A stretch of 64,000 bases of DNA from an uncultured Acidobacteriia bacterium (GCA_903907865.1 CAIVPR010000042.1:36140-100139), one strand, 5' to 3'; shown: positions 12,647 through 23,520, counted from the first letter of the stretch. The notes: generated by a model not told the origin, from the sequence alone. Program-made: numbers and translations.

Positions 12647-13498
12647 ATGCGGTGCCTCAATCCCCAATGTCCGGCTGAAATCCACGACTCGCTCCGGGTG
12701 TGTGCGACGTGCGGTCGCGATAACGGATGCCCCAACGTCAGGAAGGCCCAGGAACCTGCCGAGGTGGCGGCGCTGCGGAACCGGCTTGAAGAAGCGGAAT
12801 TGCGTGCGGATGCTCGCGGCGCGGGCCAGAACCTTGCCCGTTTTCGCGACGAGGTGGCCGACAAATCCGTCGCCGTGTTGGCGATGCCCGCGAGCAATGC
12901 CCTGCCACTCCTGAACGAGGACGGCCAAGCATTCTCCAACTTCTACCGTTTGGTGGAGGCGGGTGTCCGCATTCCGAAACCGAACTGGTACGACAGGTTT
13001 CGCGGCATCGCGGACCAACTGCTTTTCCCCCACTACGCGGAAAACATCTTCTTTGCTGCGTTGTCGCTGGACCGTCAGGGCTCCCCCTACTACGGGACTG
13101 TTTCGCTATCCCTCGCCCCATTCGCCATCTCGGACCGGGCCACGGTATTTGAGAGCAACTCGCTGCTGTTCTGCAGGGACCGCAATCTCGGACTACAGTC
13201 GGACGTCCCCCCGGGCTACCGAGCCGCATGGGAGGATCGGGGAATGATCGCCGCCTCGAAGTTGGAGCCGAAGCTCGTCCCGGACACGCAGCCCGGAGAG
13301 TTCTCCGGCATTCTCTTGGAGCAGAAACCGACGGATGACGCCGACTTCGTCGAGGTACACGTGTACGACCGAATCACGAGGCACAGTCTGTCCGGTGTTG
13401 TGATTCGCCGCACGGGTGATCCGGATACCGAACTCTTCCACGCCCTCGTCAGGAACGCGTGCAGTCAGAAGGGTTTGGCGTGCGAGGAGGTTGCATGA
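12647..13498 (+). CDS. zinc-ribbon protein of unknown function
   Basis: 283 aa, family not recognised. The N-terminus is a compact Cys cluster (residues 3-29: C-x4-C ... C-x2-C ... C), probably a zinc ribbon, then a short charged helix (AEVAALRNRLEEAELRADA). A mixed alpha/beta domain covers about residues 90-275 with YGTVSLSLAPFAISDRATVF and FVEVHVYDRITRHSLSGVVI. The spacing of short beta strands with RATVFESNS would suit an ADP-ribosyltransferase-like or similar small enzyme fold; this is a guess only. The stop overlaps the start of the next gene (ATGA), so the two proteins are made together and may act as a pair. Confidence 0.6.
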   Translation: MRCLNPQCPAEIHDSLRVCATCGRDNGCPNVRKAQEPAEVAALRNRLEEAELRADARGAGQNLARFRDEVADKSVAVLAMPASNALPLLNEDGQAFSNFYRLVEAGVRIPKPNWYDRFRGIADQLLFPHYAENIFFAALSLDRQGSPYYGTVSLSLAPFAISDRATVFESNSLLFCRDRNLGLQSDVPPGYRAAWEDRGMIAASKLEPKLVPDTQPGEFSGILLEQKPTDDADFVEVHVYDRITRHSLSGVVIRRTGDPDTELFHALVRNACSQKGLACEEVA

Positions 13499-14343
13499 AC
13501 GCCTTTGTTTCCGGCCAGTCGCGGTTGGCGCTGATTGTCGATGGCAACTCGCAATACTTCGTCCGACATGGCGGGGGCGGAGTCCACACCCCCATGAATC
13601 CATTGATGATGGGCTCATTCGTGGATTCCCCTGACGTGCGCCAGTTCGAATCGGTGACAATCGACCAAGTCGTTGATGAGTTGTCCCTGGCGGTGGAACA
13701 AGACACTGCGCTCCAATTCCTACTCGCACTGATGGATCATGTCGAGGAGTCAGACCTTCGGCTGAAGCTTGTTGATAGGTTGGACGAACTGAGTCGGCGG
13801 CCCGCAGTCGGTCGGTATCTGTCCAATCGGCTGTACGCGTTCCCGCTGCCAGAGAGCGCCATTCCCGAAATGAAGACACTGGTTGCCGAACTGGGCCTCG
13901 CCCATCCGCTTGGCAGCGAGATCCTATCTGTCCTGTTGCGGCAGAGCCAAGTCGCGGTCGTGCATGGGGCATGGGAGGAACTGGCAGCAACTCGATTCCA
14001 GAACGATGCGGATAGGTATCGCTTCTTCTCCGCAGCCGTTCTCGCCGGTCTCACGAGAGCTATTGTGACTGGAGAAGGCCAGCCGATTGCCGCGGATTGC
14101 ATTCCCGCCCGGTGCTCGGGCGAGTTGGTCGACGCGTGGATCCAAACGGCATTTGGAGCGCAGCTTGCGGCAAACTCTGGTGGACGCGTCGCCCCGCGCG
14201 CATCGGCACCCAAGAAAGCCAAGATTCCCGCTTGGCTAAAGGTCGCGAAGGCACGTGGACCAATCAGAGCCGAGACAGTAAAGGCCACAATTGCAGTGAA
14301 ATCGTCGGCCGCGGAACGGAAGCAGCTCCGGGGCGGATTGTGA
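13495..14343 (+). CDS. unknown protein coupled to the zinc-ribbon gene
   Basis: 282 aa from the ATG at 13495, which overlaps the previous stop by 4 nt. No family recognised. A Gly-rich N-terminal strand region (HGGGGVHTPMNPL) is followed by a mainly helical body. The C-terminal ~55 residues are Ala/Lys/Arg-rich and basic (KKAKIPAWLKVAKARGPIRA), the kind of tail that binds nucleic acid or a negatively charged partner. It has no signal peptide or membrane helix, so it should be cytoplasmic. The 189 bp that follow, up to the endonuclease IV gene, show nothing I can assign. Confidence 0.6.
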   Translation: MNAFVSGQSRLALIVDGNSQYFVRHGGGGVHTPMNPLMMGSFVDSPDVRQFESVTIDQVVDELSLAVEQDTALQFLLALMDHVEESDLRLKLVDRLDELSRRPAVGRYLSNRLYAFPLPESAIPEMKTLVAELGLAHPLGSEILSVLLRQSQVAVVHGAWEELAATRFQNDADRYRFFSAAVLAGLTRAIVTGEGQPIAADCIPARCSGELVDAWIQTAFGAQLAANSGGRVAPRASAPKKAKIPAWLKVAKARGPIRAETVKATIAVKSSAAERKQLRGGL

Positions 14344-14532
14344 ATTCATCCCCCATGCCCCTCATAGATTAGGGAGCGTATTTCCGGCCAGGCACCCTCG
14401 CACACCACACCATCCCCGTTAGTGACTACTGTCTTCAGGCTGAACGGCTCCGACGCGGACGGGCAAGCCTCCTGAACGACCCGATCCTGCAGTTCAACAG
14501 TTGATTCCACCAGCTAAGATTACCGTATCCGC

Positions 14533-15384
14533 CTACCCCGCCAACCGCACCAAAGCCGCAATATCCGCCCGAGCCACGGCATCATCCTCCACCGGGGTCT
14601 CCAAAATAAAAGCCTTGTCCCGCAACCCCGGATGCGTCAGAATCCGCCCAAACGCCTCCTCGCCGATATACCCCTTGCCGATATTCTCGTGCCGGTCCAA
14701 GTGCGACCCCAACGCACCCTTGGAGTCGTTCGAATGGATCACCTTGACCTGATCCAGCCCCAGAATCTTGTCCGCAGCCTCCACCGTCTGCCGCAAACCC
14801 TCCGCAGTCGCCACGTTGAATCCTGCCACCAACATGTGGCACGTGTCGAGGCAATACCCCAGCGGCAATTTCGGCGTCTCCCGCTCCGCCAGATCTCGGA
14901 TCAGCCGCAGTTCCTCGAACTTCGACCCGATCTGGTTCAACGACCCCGCCGTATTCTCCAGCAACACCGTCACCCCGCGCGGCTCGAAGCCCTCCGCCGC
15001 CTCGGCCAGTCCCAGCACGAACGCCGCAATCCCCTGCTGCAACGGCTGCCCCTTGTGATTGCCCGGATGCAGCACCAGATAGTCGGCCCCGATCGCCGCC
15101 GCCCGATCCAACTCGCCCCGGAACGACTTGATGGACTTCGCCCGTATGTCCGGATCGATGCTCGCCAGGTTCGCCAAATAGTTGCAATGGATCACCAGCG
15201 GATTCACGTCGTGCTTCACCCGCGCCGCCCCCATGCGCTTCACGTCCACCGGATCAGGAGCCGAAGCCCGCCACATCCGTGGACTGGCCGAAAAGATCTG
15301 GCACGTGTTCGCCCCCAGTTCATAGGCCTTCAGGATGCTGTCTTCGAGCGATTTCGCCCGCGAGGTATGGATTCCGATGCGCAA
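14533..15384 (-). CDS. nfo: endonuclease IV (AP endonuclease)
   Basis: 283 aa from TTG 15384. AP-endonuclease family 2 TIM barrel with the zinc ligands in the usual places: LVIHCNYL, DYLVLHPGNHKG, VLLENTAGS, GYCLDTCHMLVAG, VIHSNDSKGALGSHLDRHENIGKG and FILETPVE. It nicks DNA 5' of abasic sites and some oxidised bases. TTG is chosen because the conserved start (RIGIHTS) follows at once and a -10-like TATCAT lies 6 nt upstream. An ATG at 15435 would overlap the divergent glgP start and add 17 non-conserved residues. Confidence 0.92.
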   Translation of the reverse strand: MRIGIHTSRAKSLEDSILKAYELGANTCQIFSASPRMWRASAPDPVDVKRMGAARVKHDVNPLVIHCNYLANLASIDPDIRAKSIKSFRGELDRAAAIGADYLVLHPGNHKGQPLQQGIAAFVLGLAEAAEGFEPRGVTVLLENTAGSLNQIGSKFEELRLIRDLAERETPKLPLGYCLDTCHMLVAGFNVATAEGLRQTVEAADKILGLDQVKVIHSNDSKGALGSHLDRHENIGKGYIGEEAFGRILTHPGLRDKAFILETPVEDDAVARADIAALVRLAG

Positions 15385-15390
15385 ACGACG

Positions 15391-15396
15391 ATGATA
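15391..15396 (-). promoter_or_regulatory. -10-like TATCAT ahead of endonuclease IV
   Basis: Minus-strand TATCAT ends 6 nt before the TTG at 15384. It fits a leaderless start and helps pick that codon. Confidence 0.45.
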
Positions 15397-15433
15397 CTGT
15401 CTTCGGATTGTTAAACTGGAGTTTCCCCCCCGC

Positions 15434-17983
15434 ATGCCATTCAACATCCAACCAATCCGCGAGTTCGTGGTGCGTCCGGCCGTGCCGCCCCAACTCTCGC
15501 GAATGACCGAACTCGCCTACAACGTCCTGTGGGCCTGGGAGCCCGCCATCCGGACGCTGTTCCGCCGCCTCGACCCTGTCCTCTGGAAGGAAACAGGCAA
15601 CAATCCCGTCGTCATGCTGGGACGGGTTTCCCAAGCGACCCTCGACCGGGCCGCCAACGACCCCCGCTACCTCGCGCAATACCAAGTCGCCTGCCAGCGC
15701 TTCGACGCCCACATGGTCAAGCCTGCACAGCACGGGGACAAGCTCGTCGCCTACTTCTCCGCCGAGTACGGCCTGACCGAATCCGTCCCCGTCTACTCCG
15801 GCGGCCTCGGAATCCTCTCGGGCGACCACATGAAGTCTTCGAGCGACCTCGACCTGCCGTTGGTCGGCGTCGCCCTGCTCTACCAACTCGGCTATTTCCG
15901 CCAGTATCTGAACGCCGACGGCTGGCAGCAGGAGCGCTACCTCGAAAACGACTTCTACTCCCTGCCCATCCAGCCCGCCCTCGACGCCGACGGTAACCAG
16001 CAGTACGTCCGGGTCCAGTTGCCGACCGGTCCACTCGCCATCCGCGTTTGGAAAATGCAGGTCGGCGGCATCCAGATGGTCTTCCTCGACACCAACACGC
16101 CGGAAAACCAGCGCGTCGAGGACCGCGGAATCACCAACCAACTCTACGGCGGCGACAATGACATGCGGATCCGCCAGGAGATCGTCCTCGGCATCGGCGG
16201 CCTCCGCGCGCTGGAAGCACTGGGCCTCAAACCGACCGTATTCCACATGAACGAGGGGCATTCCGCCTTCCTCGCCATCGAGCGCATCCGCCTCTTCATC
16301 GAGCGCCAGGGTCTGTCGTTCGACGAGGCGCTGGAAGCCACCCGCGTCAACAACGTCTTCACCACACACACGCCCGTTCCCGCCGGCATCGACCTGTTCG
16401 ACCCCGGCATGCTGTACAACTACTTCAGCCAGTTTTGCCGCGAGGCGAGGATTGATTTCGACCAGTTCTTGGCGCTTGGCCGCAAGAATCCGAACGACGG
16501 GGGCGAACCGCTCTCGATGGCCATCCTCGCACTGAAGACCTCGGCCTACCGGAACGCCGTCAGCCGGCTGCACGGTGTGGTGTCGCGCGAGATGTGGAAC
16601 AACCTCTGGGCGGCCCTGCCCGCCGACGAGACCCCCATCACCTACGTCACCAACGGCGTCCACATGCCCAGTTGGGTCAACGGCGATCTGGCCGACCTCT
16701 ACGACCAATACTTGGAACCGGACTGGCGTGCCCGCTGGAACGACTTGGAGATGTGGAAGCTGGTCAAAGACATCCCGGACGAGGAGTTGCTGGAAATGCA
16801 CCGCCGCCGCAAGCGCCGCCTGATCGCGTTCGTCCGCGACCGGCAAGCGGCCTCGGCAGCCCGGCGCAAGGCCTCTTCCGTAGAACAGCGGTATTCGGCC
16901 GAGGTTCTCAACCCCCACGCGCTCACCATCGGTTTCGCCCGCCGCTTCGCCACCTACAAGCGCGCTACGCTCCTGTTCAAGGACGTCGCCCGGCTCAAGC
17001 GCATCCTTTGCAACCGCGAACGCCCCGTGCAGATCGTGATCGCGGGCAAGGCGCACCCCAAGGACCAGCCGGGGAAGGCGTTCATCCGCGAAATCGTACA
17101 GTTGTCGCGCGACCCCGACCTGTGGAAGCACATCGTCTTCGTCGAGGACTACGACATGAAGGTCGCCCGCGAATTGGTGCAGGGCGTCGACCTCTGGCTC
17201 AACAACCCCAAGCGTGGCGAGGAAGCCTGCGGCACCAGCGGCATGAAGGCCGCCATGAACGGTGTGCTGAACCTCTCAATTCTCGACGGCTGGTTCGACG
17301 AGGCCGACGAGATCTCCGGCGGTTGGGCCATCGGCGACCGCGAGGAGTATTCCGACGAACAGGACGCCATCCACGCCAGCAACATCTACTACCTGCTGGA
17401 AAACGAGATCGCGCCGCTGTTCTACGCGCAGGCCGAGGGCGGACTTTCGACCGACTGGGTCCGTCGCATGAAGATCTGCATGATGAACCTGACGCCGCGC
17501 TTCGACGCCCGCCGGATGGTGGACGACTACACGAAGCTGTTGTACAACCCCGCAGACGCTGCTTGGGGAAAGATGGCGGGGGGCAAGTTCCAAGAGGCGA
17601 AGGACCGGTCCAAGTGGAATGCCCGTGTTCGCGAGGTCTGGCCCCGGGTCAACTTCGTCGACATGGGCCCTGCGCCTTCCGGCTCGGTAACCAGCGGGAA
17701 GCCGGTGGTCGTCCGCGCGTCCCTGACGCTGGCTGGCTTGAAGCCGGACGATCTTCGGGTGGAGTGCGTGATCGGCCGGATCAGCGTGAGCGGCAATCTC
17801 GAGGAGACCCAGGTTCTGACGCTGCCCTCGGTGCAGCTGGTCGACGACACGGCAACTTTCGAGCGGGAGATTGTGCCTTCACAGACAGGCAGGCTGGGGT
17901 ACGCGGTGCGCGTCTGTCCCAACCACTTCGAGGATCCGCTAACGCGTCCCGTAACCGGGCTGATGAAGTGGAGCGGTCGGTAA
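15434..17983 (+). CDS. glgP: alpha-glucan (glycogen/maltodextrin) phosphorylase
   Basis: 849 aa. It begins with a DUF3417 domain (about residues 10-115: RMTELAYNVLWAWEPAIRTLF), the N-terminal mark of the shorter bacterial/archaeal phosphorylases, and continues as a GT35 catalytic domain: YFSAEYGLTESVPVYSGGLG, FHMNEGHSAF, FTTHTPVPAGID, GFARRFATYKRA and the PLP-lysine block EEACGTSGMKAAMNGVLNLS. It releases glucose-1-phosphate from storage glucan or maltodextrins in the cytoplasm. The C-terminal ~110 residues form an extra beta domain. Divergent from nfo and convergent with tig. Confidence 0.95.
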   Translation: MPFNIQPIREFVVRPAVPPQLSRMTELAYNVLWAWEPAIRTLFRRLDPVLWKETGNNPVVMLGRVSQATLDRAANDPRYLAQYQVACQRFDAHMVKPAQHGDKLVAYFSAEYGLTESVPVYSGGLGILSGDHMKSSSDLDLPLVGVALLYQLGYFRQYLNADGWQQERYLENDFYSLPIQPALDADGNQQYVRVQLPTGPLAIRVWKMQVGGIQMVFLDTNTPENQRVEDRGITNQLYGGDNDMRIRQEIVLGIGGLRALEALGLKPTVFHMNEGHSAFLAIERIRLFIERQGLSFDEALEATRVNNVFTTHTPVPAGIDLFDPGMLYNYFSQFCREARIDFDQFLALGRKNPNDGGEPLSMAILALKTSAYRNAVSRLHGVVSREMWNNLWAALPADETPITYVTNGVHMPSWVNGDLADLYDQYLEPDWRARWNDLEMWKLVKDIPDEELLEMHRRRKRRLIAFVRDRQAASAARRKASSVEQRYSAEVLNPHALTIGFARRFATYKRATLLFKDVARLKRILCNRERPVQIVIAGKAHPKDQPGKAFIREIVQLSRDPDLWKHIVFVEDYDMKVARELVQGVDLWLNNPKRGEEACGTSGMKAAMNGVLNLSILDGWFDEADEISGGWAIGDREEYSDEQDAIHASNIYYLLENEIAPLFYAQAEGGLSTDWVRRMKICMMNLTPRFDARRMVDDYTKLLYNPADAAWGKMAGGKFQEAKDRSKWNARVREVWPRVNFVDMGPAPSGSVTSGKPVVVRASLTLAGLKPDDLRVECVIGRISVSGNLEETQVLTLPSVQLVDDTATFEREIVPSQTGRLGYAVRVCPNHFEDPLTRPVTGLMKWSGR

Positions 17984-17994
17984 GAAAATACGTT

Positions 17995-18050
17995 CCCTCG
18001 CGGTAGCGGCTCGGTGGATTTACCGGGCCACCGAGCCGCTACCGCAAGGG
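17995..18050. terminator. strong stem-loop between convergent glgP and tig
   Basis: Two 23-nt arms (17995-18017 and 18028-18050) are complementary except for one G-T type position, around a 10-nt loop. It sits exactly between the converging genes, so it could end both transcripts, though no T-run is present. The right arm, GAGCCGCTACCGCAAGGGAG, recurs elsewhere in the window as a dispersed repeat. Confidence 0.6.
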
Positions 18051-18058
18051 AGTGACTG

Positions 18059-19321
18059 CTATTCGGCTGTCTTGACGGCCTTCTCGAACAGGAAGTTGAG
18101 CGTCTTCTGCGTCTGGATCTGCGACGCGATGCGGTCCAACGCCCCGTTTGCCTGCAGCTTCTTGCGCACCGCCGCCACGGCTTCCTTCTCTTGGCGTGCG
18201 ATCTGGTTCACCTCGCGGTCAACCTCCTCGTTGGTAACCGCGATCTTCTCCTTCTCGGCCACACGGCCCAGAATTAGAGATGCCCGGACTTCCTTGGTCG
18301 CATCGGCGCTTTGGGCCTCGTAGACCTTGGTCCAATCGAGGTTGAAGCTCTTGGTGTCGATCCCCTGCTGCTCCAGTGCCCGCAGCCGCTCGTTGACCCG
18401 GTTTTCCACCTGGCGCTCAACGAACGCCTTCGGCACGTCGAACACGTTGGCGTCAACCAGCTTCTCCACCACGCGGTCCTTGGCGATCCGTTCGGCGTCC
18501 GCCTGGCGCTGGCCATAGATGGACTTGCGGACGGCAACCTTGAGCTCGTCCACGGTGCGGAAATCGCCCAAGTCCTGCGCAAAGTCGTCGTTCAGCTCAG
18601 GCAACTCCTTGCGGCGCAGCCCCTTCACGTTGACCCGGAACTTGACGGTCTTGCCCGCCAAGGTTTCCCGACCGTAGTCTTCGGGGTAGGTGACGTCGAA
18701 TTCCTTCTCGTCGCCGGGTTGCGCGCCGGTCAGATTTTCGGTGAAGCCCGGCATGGTCTCCGGGCCGCCGATCAGAACCTGGACCTCGTCGGACACGATG
18801 GGGTCGTCGGTGCCTTCCAGCGATTCAAGGCTCACCACCGCGTAATCGCCGTCGGCGATGGCACGCGGGTCCTCGTTGATGTAGGTCGCCTTCTGGTCGA
18901 GGATCTCGGCGATCCGCTTGTCGACATCCTCCTCCTCGACGACAGGCTCGGTGTAGGGAATCTCGACGCCCACGTAGTCCGTGAGTTCGAACTCCGGGAA
19001 GACCTCGAATTCCGCCTTGAAGTGGATCGACTCGCCGTCATGCCAATGCACGTCGGTGACGTTCGGGGTGCCGACAACCCGAAGGTTGTCTTCCTTCGCC
19101 TTCGCGTCGAAAAAGCGCGGAACGAGATTCTCCGCCACCTTCTGCCGGATGTCGGCGGCGTACGTCTTGCGGATCAGCGACAAGGGGACCTTGCCCGCGC
19201 GGAAGCCTTTCAGCTGGACACGCTTCTGGAACTGTTCGGCAACCTTGCCGGTTTCCTGCGCGACAGCCTCGGCAGGGATGGAGACCTCGATCTCGTGCTT
19301 GCAGCCTTCTACTAATGCCAA
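18059..19321 (-). CDS. tig: trigger factor
   Basis: 420 aa. The N-terminal ribosome-binding domain contains the [12 protein letters not shown] signature (GFRxGKxP) that docks on protein L23. A PPIase FKBP-like domain follows (about residues 150-240: [11 protein letters not shown] ... [18 protein letters not shown]) and then the long helical C-terminal arms. It is the ribosome-associated chaperone and prolyl isomerase that meets nascent chains. In many bacteria clpP-clpX follow; here glgP converges on it instead. Confidence 0.96.
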   Translation of the reverse strand: MALVEGCKHEIEVSIPAEAVAQETGKVAEQFQKRVQLKGFRAGKVPLSLIRKTYAADIRQKVAENLVPRFFDAKAKEDNLRVVGTPNVTDVHWHDGESIHFKAEFEVFPEFELTDYVGVEIPYTEPVVEEEDVDKRIAEILDQKATYINEDPRAIADGDYAVVSLESLEGTDDPIVSDEVQVLIGGPETMPGFTENLTGAQPGDEKEFDVTYPEDYGRETLAGKTVKFRVNVKGLRRKELPELNDDFAQDLGDFRTVDELKVAVRKSIYGQRQADAERIAKDRVVEKLVDANVFDVPKAFVERQVENRVNERLRALEQQGIDTKSFNLDWTKVYEAQSADATKEVRASLILGRVAEKEKIAVTNEEVDREVNQIARQEKEAVAAVRKKLQANGALDRIASQIQTQKTLNFLFEKAVKTAE

Positions 19322-19510
19322 TTCGGATTTACCTCGGAACAGATTCGGATGGTCGAAACCTTCAGGATAACAAAGGAAGCGGCCCCCGCGCCTGGATCAA
19401 ATCGAATCGACCCTCCGCCCGTGATGAAGAGCCTGTTAACCTATGGGTTTGCATGGTCCAGGAGGTCAAACCCCAGGGGCCGTGCGTGTGTACGCAAGAC
19501 CAAAAGCAAT

Positions 19511-19973
<463 letters not shown>

Positions 19974-19993
<20 letters not shown>

Positions 19994-21326
19994 AAAGGTC
20001 CTCGTCGCCAACCGCGGCGAAATCGCCCTTCGTGTCATCTGCGCCTGCAAGGATCTGGGCATCCCCACGGTGGCAGTGTACTCGGAGGCGGACCGCCACA
20101 GCCTTCCCGTGCGCTTTGCCGACCAAGCCGTCTGCATCGGTCCGGCCAAGAGCGCGAAAAGCTACCTCAACATCCCCTCCATCATCAGCGCGGCCGAAAT
20201 CACCAATGTGGACGCCATCCACCCCGGCTACGGCTTCCTGAGCGAGAACTCGGGCTTTGCCGAGGTCTGCCGCGATTCCGGCATCAAGTTCATCGGCCCC
20301 AGCCCGGACGTGATCGCCTCCATGGGCATCAAGGAACGCGCCCGCGCCATCATGAAACAGTACGGCGTGCCGATCCTGCCCGGCTCCGAGGGCGCTTTGA
20401 CCTCGGTCGAGGAAGCGCTCGACACGGCCAATTCCATCGGCTACCCGGTCATCATCAAGGCCTCGGCTGGCGGTGGCGGGCGCGGCATGCGGGTGGTACA
20501 TTCCCGCGAGGAACTGCCCGCCCTCTACGACCAGGCCAAGCAGGAGGCTGGCGCGTCGTTCTCCAGCGCCGACGTCTACATCGAAAAGTTCATCTCGGCC
20601 CCCCGTCACATCGAATTCCAGTTGTTGGCCGACGAGCACGGGAATGTGGAGATCCTCGGCGAACGCGAGTGCAGCATCCAACGGCGGCACCAGAAGCTTC
20701 TGGAGGAATCCCCTTCGCCCGCCTTGCGCCCGGAAGTTCGCGAGCGCGTGATGGCCAAGCTCAAGGAAGCCATCAAGGCGATTGGGTACTCCAACGCCGG
20801 AACCGTCGAATTCCTGATGGACGAAAAGGGCGACCTGTACTTCATCGAGGTCAACGCCCGCATCCAGGTGGAGCATCCGGTCACCGAAGCGGTAACGGGC
20901 GTCGATTTGGTGAAAGCGCAGATCCGCATCGCCGCGGGCGAGACACTGCCGGACATCTTGGGCGGGCCCGTGACGCGTTTCGGGCACGCCATCGAGTGCC
21001 GCATCAACGCGGAGCATCCGGTGACGTTCGCACCGTCCCCCGGTCGCATAACGGGTTTGAATTTGCCCGGCGGCATCGGGGTCCGGGTGGACACGCACGC
21101 CTATCAGGACGGCGTGATCCCGCCCTACTACGACTCCTTGGTCGCAAAGTTGATCGCGCACGGTCGAGACCGCGCCGAGGCGATCCAGCGCATGAAACGC
21201 GCCTTGGATTTGTTCGTCGTGGAGGGAATCCATACGTCGATTCCATTGCATAAGCGCATCTTGAACGAGCCGGATTTTGTGGCTGGCACGTTCGACACGA
21301 ACTTCATCAAGCGCTGGATGCCGTAA
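19974..21326 (+). CDS. accC: biotin carboxylase subunit of acetyl-CoA carboxylase
   Basis: 450 aa from TTG 19974, which has GGAG about 9 nt upstream and places the conserved [15 protein letters not shown] at residue 6. ATP-grasp domains follow: [32 protein letters not shown] (Gly-rich ATP loop), [34 protein letters not shown], and the C-terminal ECRINAE. It carboxylates biotin on AccB with ATP and bicarbonate, the first half of malonyl-CoA synthesis. accA and accD are not in the window. Confidence 0.96.
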
Positions 21327-21335
21327 GGCCGAAGC

Positions 21336-21383
21336 CACTCCCTCGGGATCAGCAGGCTACCGAGCCACGACCGCAAGGGAGTG
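21336..21383. repeat. dispersed palindromic repeat, copy after accC
   Basis: CACTCCCT (21336-21343) pairs with AGGGAGTG (21376-21383), enclosing a copy of the CCGAGCC-C-GACCGC core also seen near 18028 and 23482. The similarity with the 23.48 kb copy runs on into GTTTGTTCG downstream. It lies just after the accC stop and may act as a terminator or REP-type element. Confidence 0.55.
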
Positions 21384-21462
21384 TTTGTTCGTGAACGAGC
21401 GATCCGCCGGAGTGCCTGCTGGACCGCTTGCGCTGCCACAGTAAAATGGAGTGGTAGCCCAA

Positions 21463-22530
21463 ATGAAGAACCTTCTCCCCCTCGCCCTGCTAGCCTCCAT
21501 CGCGGCACAGGCCCAGGCCCCCTACAAGATGGCCGTCGTCGGTCTTGTCCACTCCCACGTCTGGGGCCACCTCAACGACATGCTCAAGAGCCCGGATGTC
21601 ACCTTCGTCGGCGTGGCAGAGCCCAACAAGGCGCTGCAGGCCGAAGCGGTCAAGGCTGGAGTCGGGGCGAACCTGATATCGGACGACTACAAGCAACTGC
21701 TCGACAAGCAGAAGCCGGACCTGATCTGGGCCTTCGTGGAAAACAACCGGCACCTCGAAATCGTGGAGGCCGCCGCCGCCCGCCACATCAACGTCATCTT
21801 CGAAAAGCCCCTGGCCTCCACATACAAGGACGCGCTGAAGATCCAGGAAATCGCCAAGAAGGCTGGCATCCAAGTGATGTGCAACTACCAGATGGCTTGG
21901 TGGCCAGCCAATTACACGGCCAAGAAGGTTGCGGATTCAGGCCAGCTCGGGCAAGTCTACCGGCTGCACGGAGTCGTCGGACACGGCGGACCGGGCTCCG
22001 ATGGCGTCCGTAACGGGGCCTTTTTCGCCTGGCTGACCGATCCGGTCCAGAACGGTGCCGGCGCGCTGATGGACTTCGGCTGCTACAACGCCCTGTGGTC
22101 GCTCTGGTACTTGGGGCGGCCGGACAGCGTCTATGCCCACGTCAACCACATCCGCCCGTCGGTGTTCCCGAAGGTCGAGGACAACGCCGACCTCATGCTG
22201 AACTATCCCAACGCCGTCGGCTTGTTCGAAGGCAGCTGGGACTTGCCCCGCAGCTACCAGGATCTTGAGGTTTTCGGGATCAAGGGCAGCGTTTATATGA
22301 AGAACGGGTCGGTGGAAAAGCAGGAGGGGCGCAACAAGACGCCTGTCGAGATCGCCCCGCTTGCGCCCGAGGATGCCGAACCCATCCACTTCATGGTCAC
22401 GCGGATGCGCCAGAAGAAGCAGATCGAGGGGATGACCTCGCTCGACATGAACGTTCAGGTGGTGGAGATCATCGAGGCGGCGAAGGAATCGATCCGCACG
22501 GGCAAGGCCGTCGCGCTGCCCAAGAAGTAA
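21463..22530 (+). CDS. exported Gfo/Idh/MocA-type oxidoreductase
   Basis: 355 aa from the ATG at 21463, giving the signal peptide [19 protein letters not shown]. The body is a Rossmann NAD(P)-binding domain ([24 protein letters not shown]) with the family EKP motif in FEKPLAST, then the C-terminal Gfo/Idh alpha/beta domain ([38 protein letters not shown]). The nucleotide glycines are reduced (GLVHSH rather than GxGxxG), so cofactor binding may be tight or altered. Signal-bearing members are frequent in Acidobacteriota and Planctomycetota and probably act on sugars in the periplasm. The Fpg gene follows 4 bp later. Confidence 0.88.
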   Translation: MKNLLPLALLASIAAQAQAPYKMAVVGLVHSHVWGHLNDMLKSPDVTFVGVAEPNKALQAEAVKAGVGANLISDDYKQLLDKQKPDLIWAFVENNRHLEIVEAAAARHINVIFEKPLASTYKDALKIQEIAKKAGIQVMCNYQMAWWPANYTAKKVADSGQLGQVYRLHGVVGHGGPGSDGVRNGAFFAWLTDPVQNGAGALMDFGCYNALWSLWYLGRPDSVYAHVNHIRPSVFPKVEDNADLMLNYPNAVGLFEGSWDLPRSYQDLEVFGIKGSVYMKNGSVEKQEGRNKTPVEIAPLAPEDAEPIHFMVTRMRQKKQIEGMTSLDMNVQVVEIIEAAKESIRTGKAVALPKK

Positions 22531-22534
22531 AACG

Positions 22535-23449
22535 ATGCCGGAGTTGCCCGACATCACGGCCTACGTCTCGGCGATTGAAGCTCGTATCGCCGGGGCGAGC
22601 GTTGCCGGGACAAGGCTGGAGCGCATCCGCATCGCGACCCCGTTTCTGCTGCGCAGCACCGCCCCTCCGCTCGCCGAGCTGGAGGGGCGTGCTGTTTCTG
22701 GCGTCCGGCGGATCGGCAAGCGTATCGCCATCGGCGTCGAGGACGACGACTGGCTGGTGCTGCACCTGATGATTGCCGGACGCCTGCACTGGCATCCGGC
22801 TGCCGGCAAGCCGCCGGGACGGAACATTCTCGCGGCATTCGAGTTCACTACTGGGTGGCTCTCTCTGACGGAGGCTGGAAGCAAGCGCCGGGCGTCGCTC
22901 CATGCCGTGCGGGGCAGCGCCGATCTCGCGTTGTTCGACCCCGGCGGACTCGACGTGTTTGCAGCTACACCAGAAACCTTCCGGGCCGCGCTCACGCGGG
23001 AAAACCACACGCTCAAGCGGGCCTTGACCGACCCGAGCGTGCTCGACGGCATCGGCAACGCCTACTCCGACGAGATCCTCCACGCCGCCCGGCTCTCGCC
23101 ACTGGCGCAAACGCAGAAGTTGCACGATCCCGACTGGGACCGCCTGTACTCGGCGACCCGGGCGACGTTGCGCCTTTGTATGGACCGCCTGGTGGCGGAA
23201 GCGGCGGTTGCGTTCCCGGAAAAGGTCACGGCGTTCCGGCCCGACATGGCGGCTCATGGGCGATACGGGAAGCCGTGCCCGACCTGCGACACCGCAATCC
23301 AGCGTATCCGCTATGCCGACAAGGAGACCAACTACTGCCCGGTATGCCAGACCGGTGGCAAGGTGCTGGCGGATCGGGGGCTGTCGCGCCTGCTGGGCGC
23401 GGACTGGCCCAGAACGCTGGAGGAGTTGGAGTTGTTGCGGCGGCGGTGA
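22535..23449 (+). CDS. Fpg/Nei-family DNA glycosylase
   Basis: 304 aa starting [10 protein letters not shown], with the catalytic Pro2 and Glu3 exposed after Met removal. Asp at position 6 rather than Glu suggests the Nei-like branch rather than classical MutM. The H2TH part carries [20 protein letters not shown] (GIGN helix). The C-terminal zinc finger has CPTC and CPVC pairs about 20 residues apart. The enzyme removes oxidised bases and nicks the abasic site, complementing endonuclease IV encoded 7 kb away. A gene symbol is withheld because MutM and Nei-like branches cannot be separated by eye. Confidence 0.9.
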   Translation: MPELPDITAYVSAIEARIAGASVAGTRLERIRIATPFLLRSTAPPLAELEGRAVSGVRRIGKRIAIGVEDDDWLVLHLMIAGRLHWHPAAGKPPGRNILAAFEFTTGWLSLTEAGSKRRASLHAVRGSADLALFDPGGLDVFAATPETFRAALTRENHTLKRALTDPSVLDGIGNAYSDEILHAARLSPLAQTQKLHDPDWDRLYSATRATLRLCMDRLVAEAAVAFPEKVTAFRPDMAAHGRYGKPCPTCDTAIQRIRYADKETNYCPVCQTGGKVLADRGLSRLLGADWPRTLEELELLRRR

Positions 23450-23460
23450 GGGTGGAGGTT

Positions 23461-23520
23461 GCTCGGTAACATGTGGATTCTGCCGAGCCGCGACCGCCAG
23501 GGAGCGTTTGTTCGGGGAAC
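23461..23520. repeat. dispersed palindromic repeat, copy after Fpg/Nei gene
   Basis: GCTCGGTA pairs imperfectly with the following TGCCGAGCCGCGACCGCCAG. The right half matches the accC-proximal copy through AGGGAGYGTTTGTTCG. The 374 bp between the Fpg/Nei gene and the TonB receptor hold no gene, only this copy, a GGCGGCT/AGCCGCC hairpin near 23580-23600 and the larger inverted repeat at 23666. Confidence 0.55.

Noticed and set aside
15320..17131. 603-codon open frame antisense to glgP, and similar long antisense frames (19917-21338, 25897-27312, 51499-53289)
   Set aside because: They are mirror frames of clear genes in high-GC DNA, give Arg/Val/Asp-rich protein without motifs, and have no promoter or ribosome site.
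19322..19510. Possible tRNA or small RNA in the tig-accB gap
   Set aside because: No T-loop (GTTCRA) plus acceptor pairing could be found; nothing beyond a promoter-sized gap.
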